From assembly GCA_947652605.1 (NCBI GenBank), contig OX393577.1:37161545-37225544 (forward strand): a DNA stretch of 64,000 nt. The letters are read 5' to 3'. Position 1 is the stretch's first letter; every line of letters begins with the position of its first letter. The notes beneath the pieces were generated by a model. It ran no database searches and had not been told where the DNA came from. It saw only the letters and a program-made list of their open reading frames with translations. Shown piece after piece: positions 21,524 through 33,969 of the stretch. Source of the stretch: Elmis aenea. Lineage: Eukaryota; Arthropoda; Insecta; Coleoptera; Elmidae. Both the position numbers and the translations under genes were made by a program.

Positions 21524-23162
21524 AGTTACTGGAGTTACCCTTCTTCGTCTTTGGACAAAATATATTAAAATTTTATGGATATTTCATTAATTATTAACTT
21601 TAAATATTTAGTTAACACACCGAAAATGTTTATTAACCTGGAGACAATTATAAAAGCGTTTATAAAAATTTAGTATCATTTGCAGTTCATTGTCGAAATT
21701 TTTTGCGGTTTTAAATATTTCTAAATCTGCGTAATTATTGTAGATAATGAGGATAATTAAATTAAATAATATTAAAATACTAATGTGATGAACTTGTGTA
21801 GGTATGTCTTCAAAGTAGATGAAATTTATGTTAAATTTATGGTACGTATGTATATCTTTGTTAAAAAGCTGGGTGGACTAAAAAACTTCGACTTATTTTA
21901 CGTAAAATATGAGAAAATGTGCCCGAATTTTTCTTTATAAAAGCATTTGTTACGCATACTTTTTTCGTATAAACAATATTTACGTGCTTAGACAAAATTT
22001 GAATAAAAACGTAATTAATAAAACCATCAAAAGTAAAATAAAGTGGTACAACCTGTACGTAACAATTCATGGAAAGCATTACAAATCTTACAACTTTTCT
22101 GAAACAACTAATTACAAAATAATCCTTAAAATCTGGGTTGGTTAAAATATGTACTACTACGTTTGACTGACGAACACAAAACTAGATTTGAATTTTAAGA
22201 AGATGAATTGTGTGAAATTTAAAAAATGTATTCATTTTGTATTGGTTACTACGTAAAACCCAGATTCCTGATATTGTATTGATCCGTATACGTGTTTAAA
22301 TTTTGTTGCAACCACCGGAAAGAGGAAAGAAAATGATTAATGATTACACTTCTTTAAAAAACAACATCATTGTTAGAATGATTATCTTGAAATCCGCTTA
22401 ATGGAGTATACAACGGCTGTAAGTTTCAACCACTGATCAGCATTACATGAAGGTCATTATTTATCATTCAAATGTACAACTTACGTATAAAAAAATGTTT
22501 TGTATTAAAGAACAAGCTTTTGGCAAAATAAATTGTTAACGTACATACGTAATCACATCGTAATTTAGTTCAAATTATAAATTTTGATATACTTAAGGGA
22601 TAGTTTAATTGATTTATGTTCTAAATAGAAACGCAAAAGCAGAACATGCCTGTTACACTGAACTGACCAATCCTTGCGTAAACAACAGAAAATAATCAAT
22701 TTTAGTACATAAACCAAATCATAATAAAATGTAAGAAATTTTGAAGCATGCCTAATTGAATTGTAAATCATAGTTTAATGTTAATGGGTCAAATTGCTAT
22801 CACGTAGCAGAGATTAAAGTTTCTGCAAAAAAAAATCAACCGTTTGGACGCTAAAACGTCAAATAATATATATTGCACTCACGCAAATTCAACATACACG
22901 TCATTTTGAATGGTTTGTTTATAAAATCAATACTCACTGTTGAACTATTAGAGCGCGTAGTAGTATGAAAAATTAATATCATTGATATGATTAAAATAAA
23001 TAAAAAAAACATGACTTACGTATAAAATTAATAAATCGGAATTTGGATTTTTCTTGGAATTTTTTTTTCATTAGGCTTAATTCAAAAATTTTTGGTTACT
23101 TTTAATACAGCTTATTAAGTGAATGTAATAGACGTTAAATGATAATTTTTGACCATTAAACG
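21524..23162. other. Intronic DNA, nothing recognised
   Basis: AT-rich. The opposed ORFs at 21861-22079 and 21909-22145 overlap in antisense and show no domain; they are not called as genes. Confidence 0.5.
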
Positions 23163-23165
23163 TTA

Positions 23166-23707
23166 GACCCTGTTCACAATGAACGGAACACGTATTATTT
23201 CCGTAATTTATAAAGTTAAAATATATAGAAATAAATAATGCAAGTGTTCGCAAGGTACTAGGGACACATTTGCGTTTACGCTTTACGTCAAGTTTGCGTA
23301 CTATGTACAGAAACGTAAAATGTACGTAACATACGCAAAGTTGAAATTGTTTTAACTTTATGAAATGTTTACGTAGATACGAGTAATTTCCGGCTTGTTT
23401 GTAGTGTAGCAGTAGCACATAACCTCAATTTAAACGCGGAAGGTATTTATCAAATTTTCAAATTTAACTGCAGTGCCAGGAAAAATAATTAATTTGAAAC
23501 ATTATAAACCTAGATACTTCACTTCCTTTGACAGATATTAAATTTTTTGCAATAAATTATTGAAGGAGATGCTTATCAGAGTGACGTAGTTTTTACGTGA
23601 AAATTACGTTCAATGTCAACGCTTGCGAAAATTACGTAAAACTAACGATTACGTTTAATATATCCAGTACGCTCGTTTTGCGTATTACGTTAATTGTGAA
23701 TAGGGAT
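23166..23707. mobile_element. PIF/Harbinger-like MITE
   Basis: Inverted ends are GACCCTGTTCACAATGAACG and, reverse-complemented, ATCCCTATTCACAATTAACG, flanked by TTA on both sides (23163-23165, 23708-23710). The 3-bp TWA target is diagnostic of PIF/Harbinger. Both subterminal regions are rich in TACGTAA and TTACGT words. The overlapping minus ORF (23077-23418) is not protein-like. Confidence 0.75.
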
Positions 23708-23891
23708 TTACACAGGTTATAAGATTTTAAAAAACAAACAAAAGACCGAAACAACGAAAGTTCGTATTCGGATATTGCTCGGAAAGAAAAAACGTTACGA
23801 AATACGGGAAAACGCAATATTGCTAGATTCTTTTAAGTCCCATATAATGTATGTATAATACAGAAACAAGCTTAAAGTGGTGGCCTTAAAG

Positions 23892-24853
23892 CAGGGGTGG
23901 GCAAATCTTTTGATTGTCGGGCCACATTGCGGATGAAAATTTGACCGCGGGCCAAACAATTTCTTTTTCTAATTTTAAGTATAGTTTTTGCTAAGGAGGT
24001 TATTTAATAAATTTTAAAACCAATATTTTTGAATCAAAACATGTATTTAATAAGCAATTAAAAAAAAAAATTGAAAAGAAAATTTTTAAACATTAATATT
24101 AGATAATTATCAAAGTGTACAATACTCTTACAATATAAAACAACAAAATGAATAAAACTTTTATAAAATTATTTTAAAATTTTTTTACAACATCAAATGT
24201 AAATTTGTTTTTTACTAAATACAGATGATTTATGAAAACATGCAATTTTAAATAAAACAAAAATGTAATTGAAAGAATGATATTTACACATATAAACGCA
24301 TATAACATTGAATTTACAAAAGATAGAATTTTTCATTGAAGTATGAAGAATTAAAACTAAACTTTTGGAGGTGAATGAAATTTTCTCAAAACATACCACT
24401 TTTATACTTACATATCAAAATTTAATGGCTAAAGTGAAATTTGTTAGCATCACTTATAATTTTTTGTATGTCTGGTGAAAATTTTGTTGTTGAAATTCTT
24501 AAAACTCCCTTTAAATGTTCATCACTAATACAGAATCTGAACGGGTTTTTGTTAAAATTTAATATTGAAAATGTTTGTTCGCAAATGTACGTTGATCCAA
24601 AAATAATGAAAATTTTTTGGGCAAAATTTTTTAAATTAGAAAACTTAAGTTTAATGTATTTTATTGGAACCGCCTTATTCAAATAATGTATTGAATAATA
24701 TTTTTTTTCTAAAATTTTTTTTATGCGCCAATTTATATTGGACAAACAGTAATATTTTTGCTTTTAATAATGATTTATAAAATGCTTCGCGGGCCGGAGA
24801 GAATTCTACCGCGGGCCGGATCCGGCCTGCGGGCCGCCATTTGCCCAGGGCTG
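23892..24853. mobile_element. hAT element with transposase relic, perfect 8-bp TSD
   Basis: Ends CAGGGGTGGGCAAA / TTTGCCCAGGGCTG are flanked by perfect CCTTAAAG duplications (23884-23891, 24854-24861). GC-rich subterminal words (GCGGGCC, CCGGCC) occur at both ends. The body contains one recognisable coding remnant on the minus strand (24422-24745). At 962 bp it is an internal deletion derivative of an autonomous element of perhaps 2-3 kb (inference). Confidence 0.95.
24422..24745 (-). pseudogene. hAT transposase C-terminal (dimerisation) domain
   Basis: A 107-codon open frame contains FGSTYICEQTFSILNFNK near residue 50, followed by an R(F)CISDEHLKGVLRIST.KFSPDI stretch. This is the conserved C-terminal hAT dimerisation region of the family that gave rise to ZBED5, FAM200 and GTF2IRD2-type proteins, where F-G-ST-Y-x-CEQ-x-FS and R..LxDEHL are hallmarks. 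The zinc finger, catalytic residues and N-terminal half are absent, so it cannot transpose. The frame is still open, which suggests recent activity or relaxed decay. Confidence 0.88.
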
Positions 24854-24954
24854 CCTTAAAGCAATAAATGGGAAAAAACAGAAAGTGATGGTCATTAGTT
24901 GCGCTGACAATAAAAGAAGTACTTTTGAGTGGTAAATAGCTATTTGATTATTGT

Positions 24955-25301
24955 AAATAGCAAAAACTGCGCCTATAAGAAAAAATAAAGTTGCTTGTGA
25001 TATAACAAAAATGAATCCACCTAGGAAAAATTTGTGATTACCATCCGATTCAGCCTAAAAATTGCTTACACAATGTTTTTACACATTTGAAATATTTTGT
25101 AATCCAAAAAAAAAGGAAACGATTTCCAAATATCGTATTTTCCGGTTTTTCCTAATTTTTTCGGATACCGGAGATATTTTAAATTTCTCTGCGTATTATT
25201 ATTAAGCATCGAGTTTACCAACTTTGCAAAATGTAAACCTATACTCTAGCTATTATAATAAGCGAGATCCCTAAGTTTAAACTCAAATTTCAAACCCCCT
25301 G
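24955..25301. mobile_element. Fold-back family G, copy 2 (one arm)
   Basis: It carries the same markers as 4470-5211 (AGCAAAAACTGCGCCTATAA, ATCGTATTTTCCGGTTTT, CTAGCTATTATAATAAGCGA) and ends CAAACCCCCTG. This copy is uninterrupted and shows the ancestral site where a retrotransposon tail landed in copy 1. The opposite arm is missing. Confidence 0.7.
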
Positions 25302-25848
25302 TGTGTATAGATAAAAAAGTTTTTTTTTTAGATTAAACTGAAAATGGGCACAACTTATTAATGAATTAAGTTTTATATAATCAATAATTTCTTTATGGTC
25401 CTACTTTATTATTTTATCAATCTTCATTGATTTTATGTACTTAGTAGTACAATAAATTTAAAATCAAATCCAATGTCATTTCTTGAGAAAAATAATTCAA
25501 CATTAAGAAAATTATCTGAGATTCGTTTGAGAGAATTAGGACATTTTATGCTAGTTTTGACAGAACTATAAATTAAATTTGCGAGGTCACAGACAAACAC
25601 TTAGCTTTAAGGAACTGTGTCGGTATTCGGTAACCTACATTTTTCGTTCAATTTGAACGTGAAACATAAACAAATGTAATTTTCAAAGTAAGCAATAATT
25701 AATTCAGGATACATTTAAAATGTTGCTTTTGATGCTTGTTAAAGTTTCAATATAAAAAATGCACGATTGCTTAAAGGAATAGCCGGTAAATCCAATTCAA
25801 GGCAGTTGTATATCTGCCGTGGATAGACACATTCAAGTTTCAATTATA
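25302..25848. other. Intronic DNA, nothing recognised
   Basis: AT-rich sequence between two repeats, without a coding signal. Confidence 0.5.
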
Positions 25849-26507
25849 CCGGGTGTTAACCACCAGCCGTGAACATAGGGAATTAGCATTGGTTTTAACT
25901 TATTTTCGGATTCCTGCTCCCCAATTGAGTTTATATTAAAATTAATGGTAACAATAGAAAGATAAATTTATTACGCATCATTTGAGACCATTAATAAGCT
26001 GAAATGTTTAATATTTAGTTTAAAATTAATATTTTAAAATTGGATTAATTTTACAAAGATAAGTAGCCATGACAGCCAATCTGACATTTGTCTTCATTAA
26101 TTTTTGTTATTATCTGTCAATTTTTAAATCAGCGAGTTATTTCTTTTTTTACCATTAAAACTCTTCCTCTATTACAGTTTTTTTTTCTTCATTTTAATCA
26201 AAATCGTTAAAGAAATAACTCGCTGATATAAAAATTGACAGATAATAACAAAAATTAATGAAGACAAATGTCAGATTGACAGTCATGGCTACTTATATTT
26301 GTAAAATTAATCCAATTTTAAAATATTAATTATAAACTAAATATTAAACATTTTAAGCTTATTAATGGTCTCAAATGATGCGTAATAATTTTATCTTTCT
26401 ATTGTTGTCATTCATTTTAATATAAATTCAATTGGGGAGCAGGAATCCGAAAAACAGTTAAAACCAATGTTAATTCCCTATGTTCACGGCTGGTGGTTAA
26501 CACCCGG
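25849..26507. mobile_element. 659-bp palindromic element with CCGGGTG ends
   Basis: It begins CCGGGTGTTAACCACCAGCC after TA and ends with the inverted copy followed by TA (26508-26509). The arms are about 310 bp each and nearly perfect, including GGGGAGCAGGAATCCGAAAA and GATTGACAGTCATGGCTACT, around a loop of only about 45 bp near 26140-26185. No coding content. The end is a variant of the CAGGGTG termini elsewhere, so it is probably the same superfamily. Confidence 0.85.
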
Positions 26508-26509
26508 TA

Positions 26510-28499
26510 CCTATATTTTGATCATAGGTACATTACGCTAGGTATAATTATTTAAATCTAATTTTTTGATAATTTTGCACTAAACTTAATAGATTAATTT
26601 AAAAAACAATATTTTTTTCGTCGTAATTTATACTAATAAGGCGCTTATATAGGTATGTAATTATTAATTATACTTCAGTTGCGTTGAAAACTGCTAAACA
26701 AAGATAAAAAAAAACATGTGCAACAATTTTTATTAGTGACACAATTTATGTTCTGGTGTAAACCAAGAGTTATATAGGATGTAAACCTGGATATAAAAAA
26801 GTTACCCGTAATTTATTAAACCGCTGCTAACACTTGACTACACATGACGTGACTGAAACTAAATATAAGGGGAACAAATTTTGAGTTGTATTGTAGGAAT
26901 ACTGTAGTTCAAAAGACTTATGGTTACCTACATATTGTAAAATGCTTTAAACTGTTGATTACAAATATTGTTTAATGTGTCAATTAATATGAATTATATT
27001 TCACGTATCTCTATGCTGGATGATAATGAAATTACTACGGTTCCAACTTCTTGATTGTCTATAAAAATATAATTTTTTAATGCTAGTTTATCATTTAAAT
27101 TATAAAAGCCATATTTTGCACAAATTTTGTTAAAAATGTCATTAATTGTGTAACCGAAAGACTATTCAACATTTGATTTTTAAGCAGAATCCTATTATAT
27201 TCTTGCATAAAATTGTTTTTCATTAAATTCTCGTTAAAACGATATATCCCAAGTTCCCAAGTGTGCATTTGTATTTAAAATGATGCTATTGTTGCCCGAT
27301 ATGCGTTTGTTTTCAGATAATTTAACCTGTAGTTTTTAAAAGTGATGTATTGTCACATATATCACATCATTTAATTAAATACGTTATTTTTTTCAAAAAC
27401 TGCAATTTGAATGAAAATTTAATCTTTTGAAATAACAAAAAACAAACGGATTAGTTTTTTTTTAAATTATTTGAACCTCAGTTTTTCATTGCCTTCAGGA
27501 TAGTTTAAAATACTAAGCTTTAATTTTTTGTGAAATACTTTTACTTTTGACGAAGTAAATCACTTTGAAATAACTTGAAGTTTATAATTTATAGGGCGGG
27601 CACAATCTCTGGACACCTAGGCAAATATTATGTCACGTTAATTAAAATTTAATTGCACTCCCGCTTCAACCGAAAGTGGTATTTTTCGTAAAATATGTTA
27701 TGACTTAAATAGTCCAAAATTTAAAAATTGTACTCTTGACAACAAAAATAGGAATTCAAAGGCACTAATTTTGAGACTACCCCCATTTTTCCATTTGTAT
27801 AGTAAGAAGGTAGGTACATATTTATTATTAAAAAAACTGCTCGCACGATGGAGTCTGAAAGCGATTTTGATTATATTATATCTAATAATGAAACAAAAAT
27901 TAATATTCCTTATCTTTGCTGATACCAATAATTTAAAAAATTGGATTACTGTTTCGGTTAATGTAGTTCTTATGAATATTGATTATTAATCAGATTCCAG
28001 GTTCCTGCTATCCAATCAAATTAATGTGGTATATCAATTTATTTAAATTTGGTTTAGCAGTTCCTGAAGAAATTTGATTATGTTAACGTATGCATGTATA
28101 AAAGTCATTTGTTTTATCACAATTCTAATTAATTATATTGTTCAAGGTTGGCGATGCGAAAAGTGAGGCTATGAATGTGTAAAGTAATATGTGAAATCTT
28201 CTTTATATCAGTGTTATCGAATATAGGATAAATCTAGTCAAGTTTGAGAGTCTTAAGCATACTTACGCGTTACGCCACAGCTTTTTGGTCGCAAGCCCCC
28301 GGGCTTATAGGTAGGTATCTCTTAGCTTTGCACTTGTCAGTTTACGAATGAGTTCCGTTCGTTATGGGTTTTGTTCTTTATGTGGTAAACGCCTAAACAT
28401 ACATTCTGAGCTTGTACGATATTTTTTAAAAATTTTCTTTTGTTGAAACTAAGCTCATATTTTTCATTTTCAGACATGAATCATGACCTTCATTATAGT
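26510..28499. other. Intronic DNA, nothing recognised
   Basis: About 2 kb of AT-rich sequence. The antisense-overlapping ORFs at 27698-27928 and 27771-27989 lack any domain. Confidence 0.5.
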
Positions 28500-28504
28500 A
28501 AATT

Positions 28505-29000
28505 GAAACTATATACCTGGTGTAAGCGGTGTAACTGAATTCTGGTACACCCCCTTTTTTTGCACGGATGCATCTACCTTTATGACATTTGAGGTGGTGT
28601 TTTTCGGGAACAAAATAAAAGAAATCGTGGAATCCTGAACGTTCTTACCCTGTATATTTTTACATTCTTGGAAAAAGAAAACAAATTTCAATACAACTAC
28701 ATCATTTTGGTAAATTGTTATCACCTCAAATAATTTTTTTACCAAAATTTATTTTATACAGGGTCTTGCATTAGTGCGTCGGGCTTTCGTAGCGCCTCGC
28801 CCGTAGAAGATAGAAACAAACTTAAATACATAAAATTATAGGTTTGAAAGGATCTACGTCTTAAATTTATTTTCAGCTATACAGGGTGTCCCATTTTTGC
28901 GGTATAACAAAAACAAAGATTTTTTTAAACGGAACACCCTGTATATTTTTAGGTCTTCGGATGTCATTTTTTAACCCCTAAATGAATGTCACTTTTTGAT
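28505..29000. mobile_element. Mosaic of CAGGGTG-type repeat ends
   Basis: This contains a single arm of a repeat (about 28505-28750) shared with 53319-53600, recognisable by TGTAACTGAATTCTGGTACA and later TACAACTACATCATTTTGGT. Two further left ends follow: CAGGGTCTTGCATTAGTGCG at 28757 and CAGGGTGTCCCATTTTTGCG near 28883. An inverted ACACCCTGTA occurs near 28940. None has a matching opposite arm here, so these are remnants of several fold-backs. Confidence 0.55.
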
Positions 29001-30332
29001 TTTGTGTCAGTGTTGCCAACTTATGATTTTTTTTCCGAAAAATCTCACATAAGCAGGCTTAATTTTAAAAAATCGTAGCGACCTCGTTTTTTGAAGTTAA
29101 GAAATAAGTTTTAGCAATAATGTTAGTCCGGTTAGGAAAAAATGCCAAACTTTCCAAACTTCAAAGTGACATAACTCATTTTTTTCAAATGTAACAACTA
29201 TTATTTTATTTCACTATTCGATAGCTTTTTTTCTCCTCTTCAATTTTTATAGGGATTGTCCTATGTCTAAACCCCGTAGTTGCTGAGATATTCGATACTT
29301 TTCACAAAAGTTGACATTTTATTGCATTTTTATGCACCCAAGTAGGCCGCGCTGATGCAAAACAAATGCCAAAATGTAAGCAAGTCAACTTGACACTTTT
29401 TACTCTGCGGACCCCTTCCAAAATTAAATGATTACAGAGGACCCCAATGAATTGTTTTGTAGAAACGAATTTTATTTTCTTAATGGCGATGTTCGTGATT
29501 AGAACAAGTCTGTAGACGTCAAACTAGAGGCAGGATTTGTTGAATAACTATACCTACATGTTGTTATTTTTTTATTTTAATGAATATTTATTTTTATCCT
29601 TAATTTTGTTATCAAATTTACTTGTTGTCCGCGGACAGGAGGTAAATAGACTGGGAGTTTAAAAAAAAAATGGCGATGTGTGGACTGTGGAGGTAGCCTG
29701 AGACTTAATTTTTAAGTAATAAGGCCTAGTTCACTAGAGACGAAGTGAATAATTTCCATAATGTTTACTCATGAGCATTTGAAAATCTACTTGCAATTCG
29801 ACAAACCAGGTTTCAACATCTTTTTAACGTGAATGTACGGGCTGGGCTGGTATGATTAAAGATCACTTAATCGAACGCTATACCGGGTGATTCAGTTTGA
29901 CTGTCGCACCCCTATAACTTTTTAATTATTGAAAATAACATCAACAAACCTTATATTTTTGGAAACGGCGACAAATTCTCTATTAAATGATGTGCATTTG
30001 TTATCTCTACGATGACGTATGTCAATTCCGCGATAGGCAACTGTTTTTTTTTTTTTAATTACATAATATACATTTTTTTGTTAATTCGGATAGAGAATGT
30101 AATTCTGAATCCGACCGTGTACTAAAAAGGTATGCTTACATAAGATATGTTTCGAGAAAAATCAGTTCAAAGTTATTCAAATCATAGCAAACAGTGTATT
30201 TAACATAACAAAAAACGATCAAACCTTAAAAATTATACTGTAATTATAAATGGAAATGTATTAAAAATTGATTTTTAATAAAAATAAAGACAAATAATAA
30301 ACGTGGATATAAAAATTAGGCTTTAATGTATA
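29001..30332. other. Intronic DNA with isolated repeat ends
   Basis: No gene. CTGCGGACCCCTTCC near 29405 and GTCCGCGGACAGG near 29630 look like hAT subterminal words, and CCGGGTGATTCAGTTTGACT at 29884 after TA looks like one more fold-back left end. No partners or duplications were found. Confidence 0.45.
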
Positions 30333-30480
30333 TGTCGTAGGCATAATGTGAAATCCGGCATTTTATAAAAACGCCAATGGCATTTTATAAAAAGCCGGCT
30401 AAACGAGCAAATTATGACTTTTTCTTAGACCCAAATAATGACCACCTCGTTTACCTGTTATCTCATTTAATTTTTTATTT
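30333..30480. mobile_element. Half copy of the GGCATAATGTGAAATCCGG MITE
   Basis: It shares TGTCGTAGGCATAATGTG and AAATCCGGCATTTTATAAAA, and then GCCGGCTAAACGAGCAAATT, with the complete copy at 36183-36471. Only one arm and part of the centre are present. Confidence 0.7.
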
Positions 30481-30729
30481 CTTGATTTCCATAAAATAAT
30501 TAGCCGAAAATTTATGGAACTTCCCTGGTATGTAATATATGCAAAATTGTACCTAAGTGACAATTTTTTAGTTTCGTTGTTAACCTTTATAAAAAAAAAG
30601 GTTTGGCGTAAAAAACATTACCTTTTAATGGTTTGTCGATAGATTCATACATATTTTTATTTTTTAAATATTTCAAAATATTTTATAAAAATCTTTTTTC
30701 ACTACTGTAGAAACATAAAAATGTCATAC

Positions 30730-30845
30730 CGAATGTAAGCGACGGGCGGTGTCATGGATGGCGACGATATGGGTTATGTTATGCTTGGTAAGCTGGGAGG
30801 CGTCCTTAGAATCTCGGTAGTTTCCAACGTAGAGCCCGGCAGCAC
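30730..30845 (-). CDS. Dual-specificity phosphatase (DUSP22/15-like), N-terminal domain exon
   Basis: This 116-bp exon on the minus strand lies between acceptor TTTCAG and donor GTATGA. After two bases completing a split codon it encodes 38 residues: AAGLYVGNYRDSKDASQL, then HNITHIVAIHDTARRLHS. This is the LYxGN...D..QL....ITHI.xIHD.AR block that opens the DUSP22/DUSP15 phosphatase domain. It joins in phase 0 to the exon at 14263-14387. The upstream intron is phase 1; the exon with the initiator (in mammals MGNGM..., N-myristoylated) was not found in the remaining 33 kb and may lie outside. The intron to the next exon is about 16.3 kb and holds at least ten transposons. Confidence 0.93.
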
Positions 30846-31346
30846 CTGAAATGTAACGATAATAAAGTAAAAGTCAATATCATACACATACGCCGTTCAA
30901 ATTTAACTTGAAAAAATTGATTTGCTTATTTTTTTTACTTTAGATTAAATAGAAATGGAAAGCTGAATTTGGTAATCATACGAGTATATTGATCGAACAA
31001 GAAAGACATTTAGTTTTCTGTTGTACTTAATGTACCGGGTGGTTCAAAATCGATGGCATTACATTGGTATAGTATATTACTTTTAAAATTGCTCACAGCG
31101 GGATTAAGAAGAGGCAAAACTTAACGAAACAAATGCACAATCTCCGTCTCTTTCTTTAAATATTATTTGTGTTCACAATTCAGTCTACGCCAATGAAAGT
31201 TGTAATCTAATTGAAGGCGGATTCATGAAGATTATTGCAAGCAGTCGAATTTGATCCCTTAATTATAGGTTCAATAAGGTTTAATTTGGGTTCTTAGGTA
31301 AAGAAAATTAATATCTGTATCAGTGTTTCCCAAAAGTATATATATA

Positions 31347-33164
31347 CAGGGTGAGTCACGACGGACGCGTCGGAGTTTTATGGCGAAACGGTTTATATTT
31401 TCCAATTTCTGTCGCTGTTAGATTATGTAAGTCAATAAGGGCTACATTTTAAAAATATTTTCAAATATACAGGTGCTCCAAAAAAGAGTGGCATATCAAA
31501 GTTATACTTTTTCTTATGGAACACCCTGTATATTTCTACATTTTTGGATTCCTGTTTAAATTTAATTCAAAAAATGTATAAGGTTATATGGGTCTAAAGT
31601 CAACCGTTCTCGTGAAAATTGCATTTTCATGAAAATACAGTATTTTCAAAAATTTTCAACATTTGAAAACTTTGACAAGTCTGAAGAAATTCGCTTGGAA
31701 ATAAGATTGACAATAGATTATGTAACACTTTGCACCACCTACATTTTTAAAATATTGTACAGGGCGTTTTTTACGCTTGGTCAAACTTGTGAAACTTTAA
31801 ACATCGATAACTAATTTTTTTCAAATACAACACCCTACATTTTTTTGCACCGTCTTATAGAAAATTGAATTCTCTTTCGAAAACATAAAGGCTGTTTGTC
31901 ACCTAAATTGATATTTTCCGAGATATCGCGATTTTATTGTTAATTATTAGGGCAAAGTAATATTTTCAAGTAGGCTATGAAGGTAGACAGCGGTAATTTA
32001 AAACAATTGAAAGAAAAAACAAGAAACTTATAATTTTGTCGTTTGCCTACACATTTTTGACATTTTTTAATAAGAAAGTTGTAGATTTACCATTTTTACG
32101 TTTAAATATAGGTTTCTTATCAGGGCCACAATATTTTTCATATAATTGAGTTTGATCGTTTGCCAAGTCCTAAAAGCCGATTGATAATGTATTAGGTACG
32201 AGAACGGAACGCTGATTAAAAAAAAAGTAATACTGACTTGTTTAATTTTACATTTAAAAAAAAAAACATGGTTGGTACTGTTTTCGGTAGAGTGTCGTAG
32301 TATCGTATCGTAAACAGACAAAAAATGGTTTATAGGATTTAGTAATTATCTTATAACACTGGTCCAATAAATAAATGCATAAATAATTTTTAAAAATCTC
32401 TATTTGAACGTAAAAATGGTAAATCTACAACTTTCTTATAAAAAAATGTAAAAAATGTGTAGGCAAACGACAAAATTAAAAGTTTCTTGTTTTTCATTTC
32501 AATTGTTTCAAATTACCGCTGTCTACCTTTATAGCCTACTTGAAAATATTACTTTGCCCTAATAATTAACAATAAAATCGGGATATCTCGGAAAATATCA
32601 ATTTTAGGTGACAAACAGCCTTAATGTTTTCGAAAGAGAATTAAATTTTCTATAAGACGATGCAAAAAAATATAGGGTGTTGTATTTAAAAAAAATTAGT
32701 TATCGATGTTTAAAGTTTCACAAGTTTGACCAAGCGTAAAAAACGCCCTGTACAATATTTTAAAAATGTAGGTGGTGCAAAGTGTTACATAATCTATTGT
32801 CAATCTTATTTCCAAGCGAATTTCTTCAGACTTGTCAAAGTTTTCAAATGTTGAAAATTTTTGAAAATACTGTATTTTCATGAAAATGCAATTTTCACGA
32901 GAACGGTTAACTTTAGACCCATATAACCTTATACATTTTTTGAATTAAATTTAAACAGGAATCCAAAAATGTAGAAATATACAGGGTGTTCCATAAGAAA
33001 AAGTATAACTTTGATATGCCACTCTTTTTTGGAGCACCCTGTATGTTTGAAAATATTTTTAAAATGTAGCCCTTATTGACTTACATAATCTAACAGCGAC
33101 AGAAATTGGAAAATATAAACCGTTTCGCCATAAAACTCCGACGCGTCCGTCGTGGCTCACCCTG
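31347..33164. mobile_element. 1.82-kb palindromic element, family D
   Basis: It begins CAGGGTGAGTCACGACGGAC after TA (31345-31346) and ends with the inverted copy followed by TA (33165-33166). The arms of about 760 bp each (31347-32107, 32398-33164) are nearly perfect, with a loop of about 290 bp. The identical 61-residue ORFs on opposite strands (31629-31814, 32696-32881) simply reflect this symmetry. Internal copies of the GGAACACCCTGTATATTT end motif lie within each arm. A second copy of the family starts at 63876. Confidence 0.92.
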
Positions 33165-33166
33165 TA

Positions 33167-33694
33167 TAGCGTATATAAGGTAATAAGCTTTTAGCGAGAA
33201 CTTGTTTAGAACTGCAGCATTATGGTCATTATGCTCAAAGAAAAGCAATTAGGAAGATGTGGTATGCGATTATGATTTTAGGTGTTGTGCCATACAAATC
33301 ATTTAAGGTTTATAATCCAAGATTGTGTATGTACGTGGGTTGTTCCAACTGCTTAAGCCGATATGAGAAGTCTTATATGGGATATACTATATCTCGATTA
33401 TGTCGAAAGTATGTCACAAAGCGAATTAATTAAAATTTTTAAATAACTAATATATTATTAAAGTTTTAACGTTAAATCAAAATTTAAAAAAAAAAACAGT
33501 AATAGATAAAAATATAGGTACCTATTGTTAATGTAAAAATATTGCCTATTTTGAAGTTGATCATACATTTATATGAGGTTTTTGTAAACTTTTCAATTAT
33601 TAAAAAAAAAACGGTTCCAACAATTTTTTAAAAATGTTAGTATGTTTTTTTTAATATAATATCGTGTGTTTTAACTCTCTCGAAATATGGGCCA
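33167..33694. other. No gene recognised
   Basis: AT-rich DNA. If the phosphatase gene's first exon lies to the right, this is also intronic. Confidence 0.45.
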
Positions 33695-33828
33695 GTCTAA
33701 ACCATTGAATAAAAAGATAAAAGAAAGAGCTTTTAATACTATACTGCAGCGTTTGAGCAGCGACGGAAATGACGACATAAAAGGTCACTCATGGCGGCCG
33801 GTTGTGACAGGTGAACCAGTCAGAGAAA

Positions 33829-33920
33829 TTTAGAGTTTTGTGTGCTGCAGTGGTTAGCTGTAGATCTTGTAGTCTTACTATATCAAAAAATGTTGAAGAT
33901 TAAAAGATTACGTTTCATAG
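33829..33920 (+). pseudogene. Decayed THAP zinc-finger exon of the P-like element
   Basis: The translation reads RVLCAAVVSCRSCS, then SKNVED, a stop, and KITFHR before a GTAAGT splice donor at 33921. This fits the C-x2-4-C start and the ITFHRFP-type block of THAP domains, the DNA-binding domain of P transposases. One in-frame stop shows it is inactive. The identification rests on a short stretch and is moderate. Confidence 0.5.
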
Positions 33921-33969
33921 GTAAGTAGATATTAATATTTTGTAGTGTAATCATGTATTGAAAATTAGA

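Noticed and set aside
31629..32881. Identical 61-residue ORFs on opposite strands (31629-31814 and 32696-32881)
   Set aside because: They are the same sequence seen twice because the element is a palindrome; no domain, no codon-like composition.
33687..33760. ATG-starting frame near 33687 as the first exon of the phosphatase
   Set aside because: It is on the wrong strand and falls on the flank and terminus of the P-like element; no MGNG-type start or matching donor.
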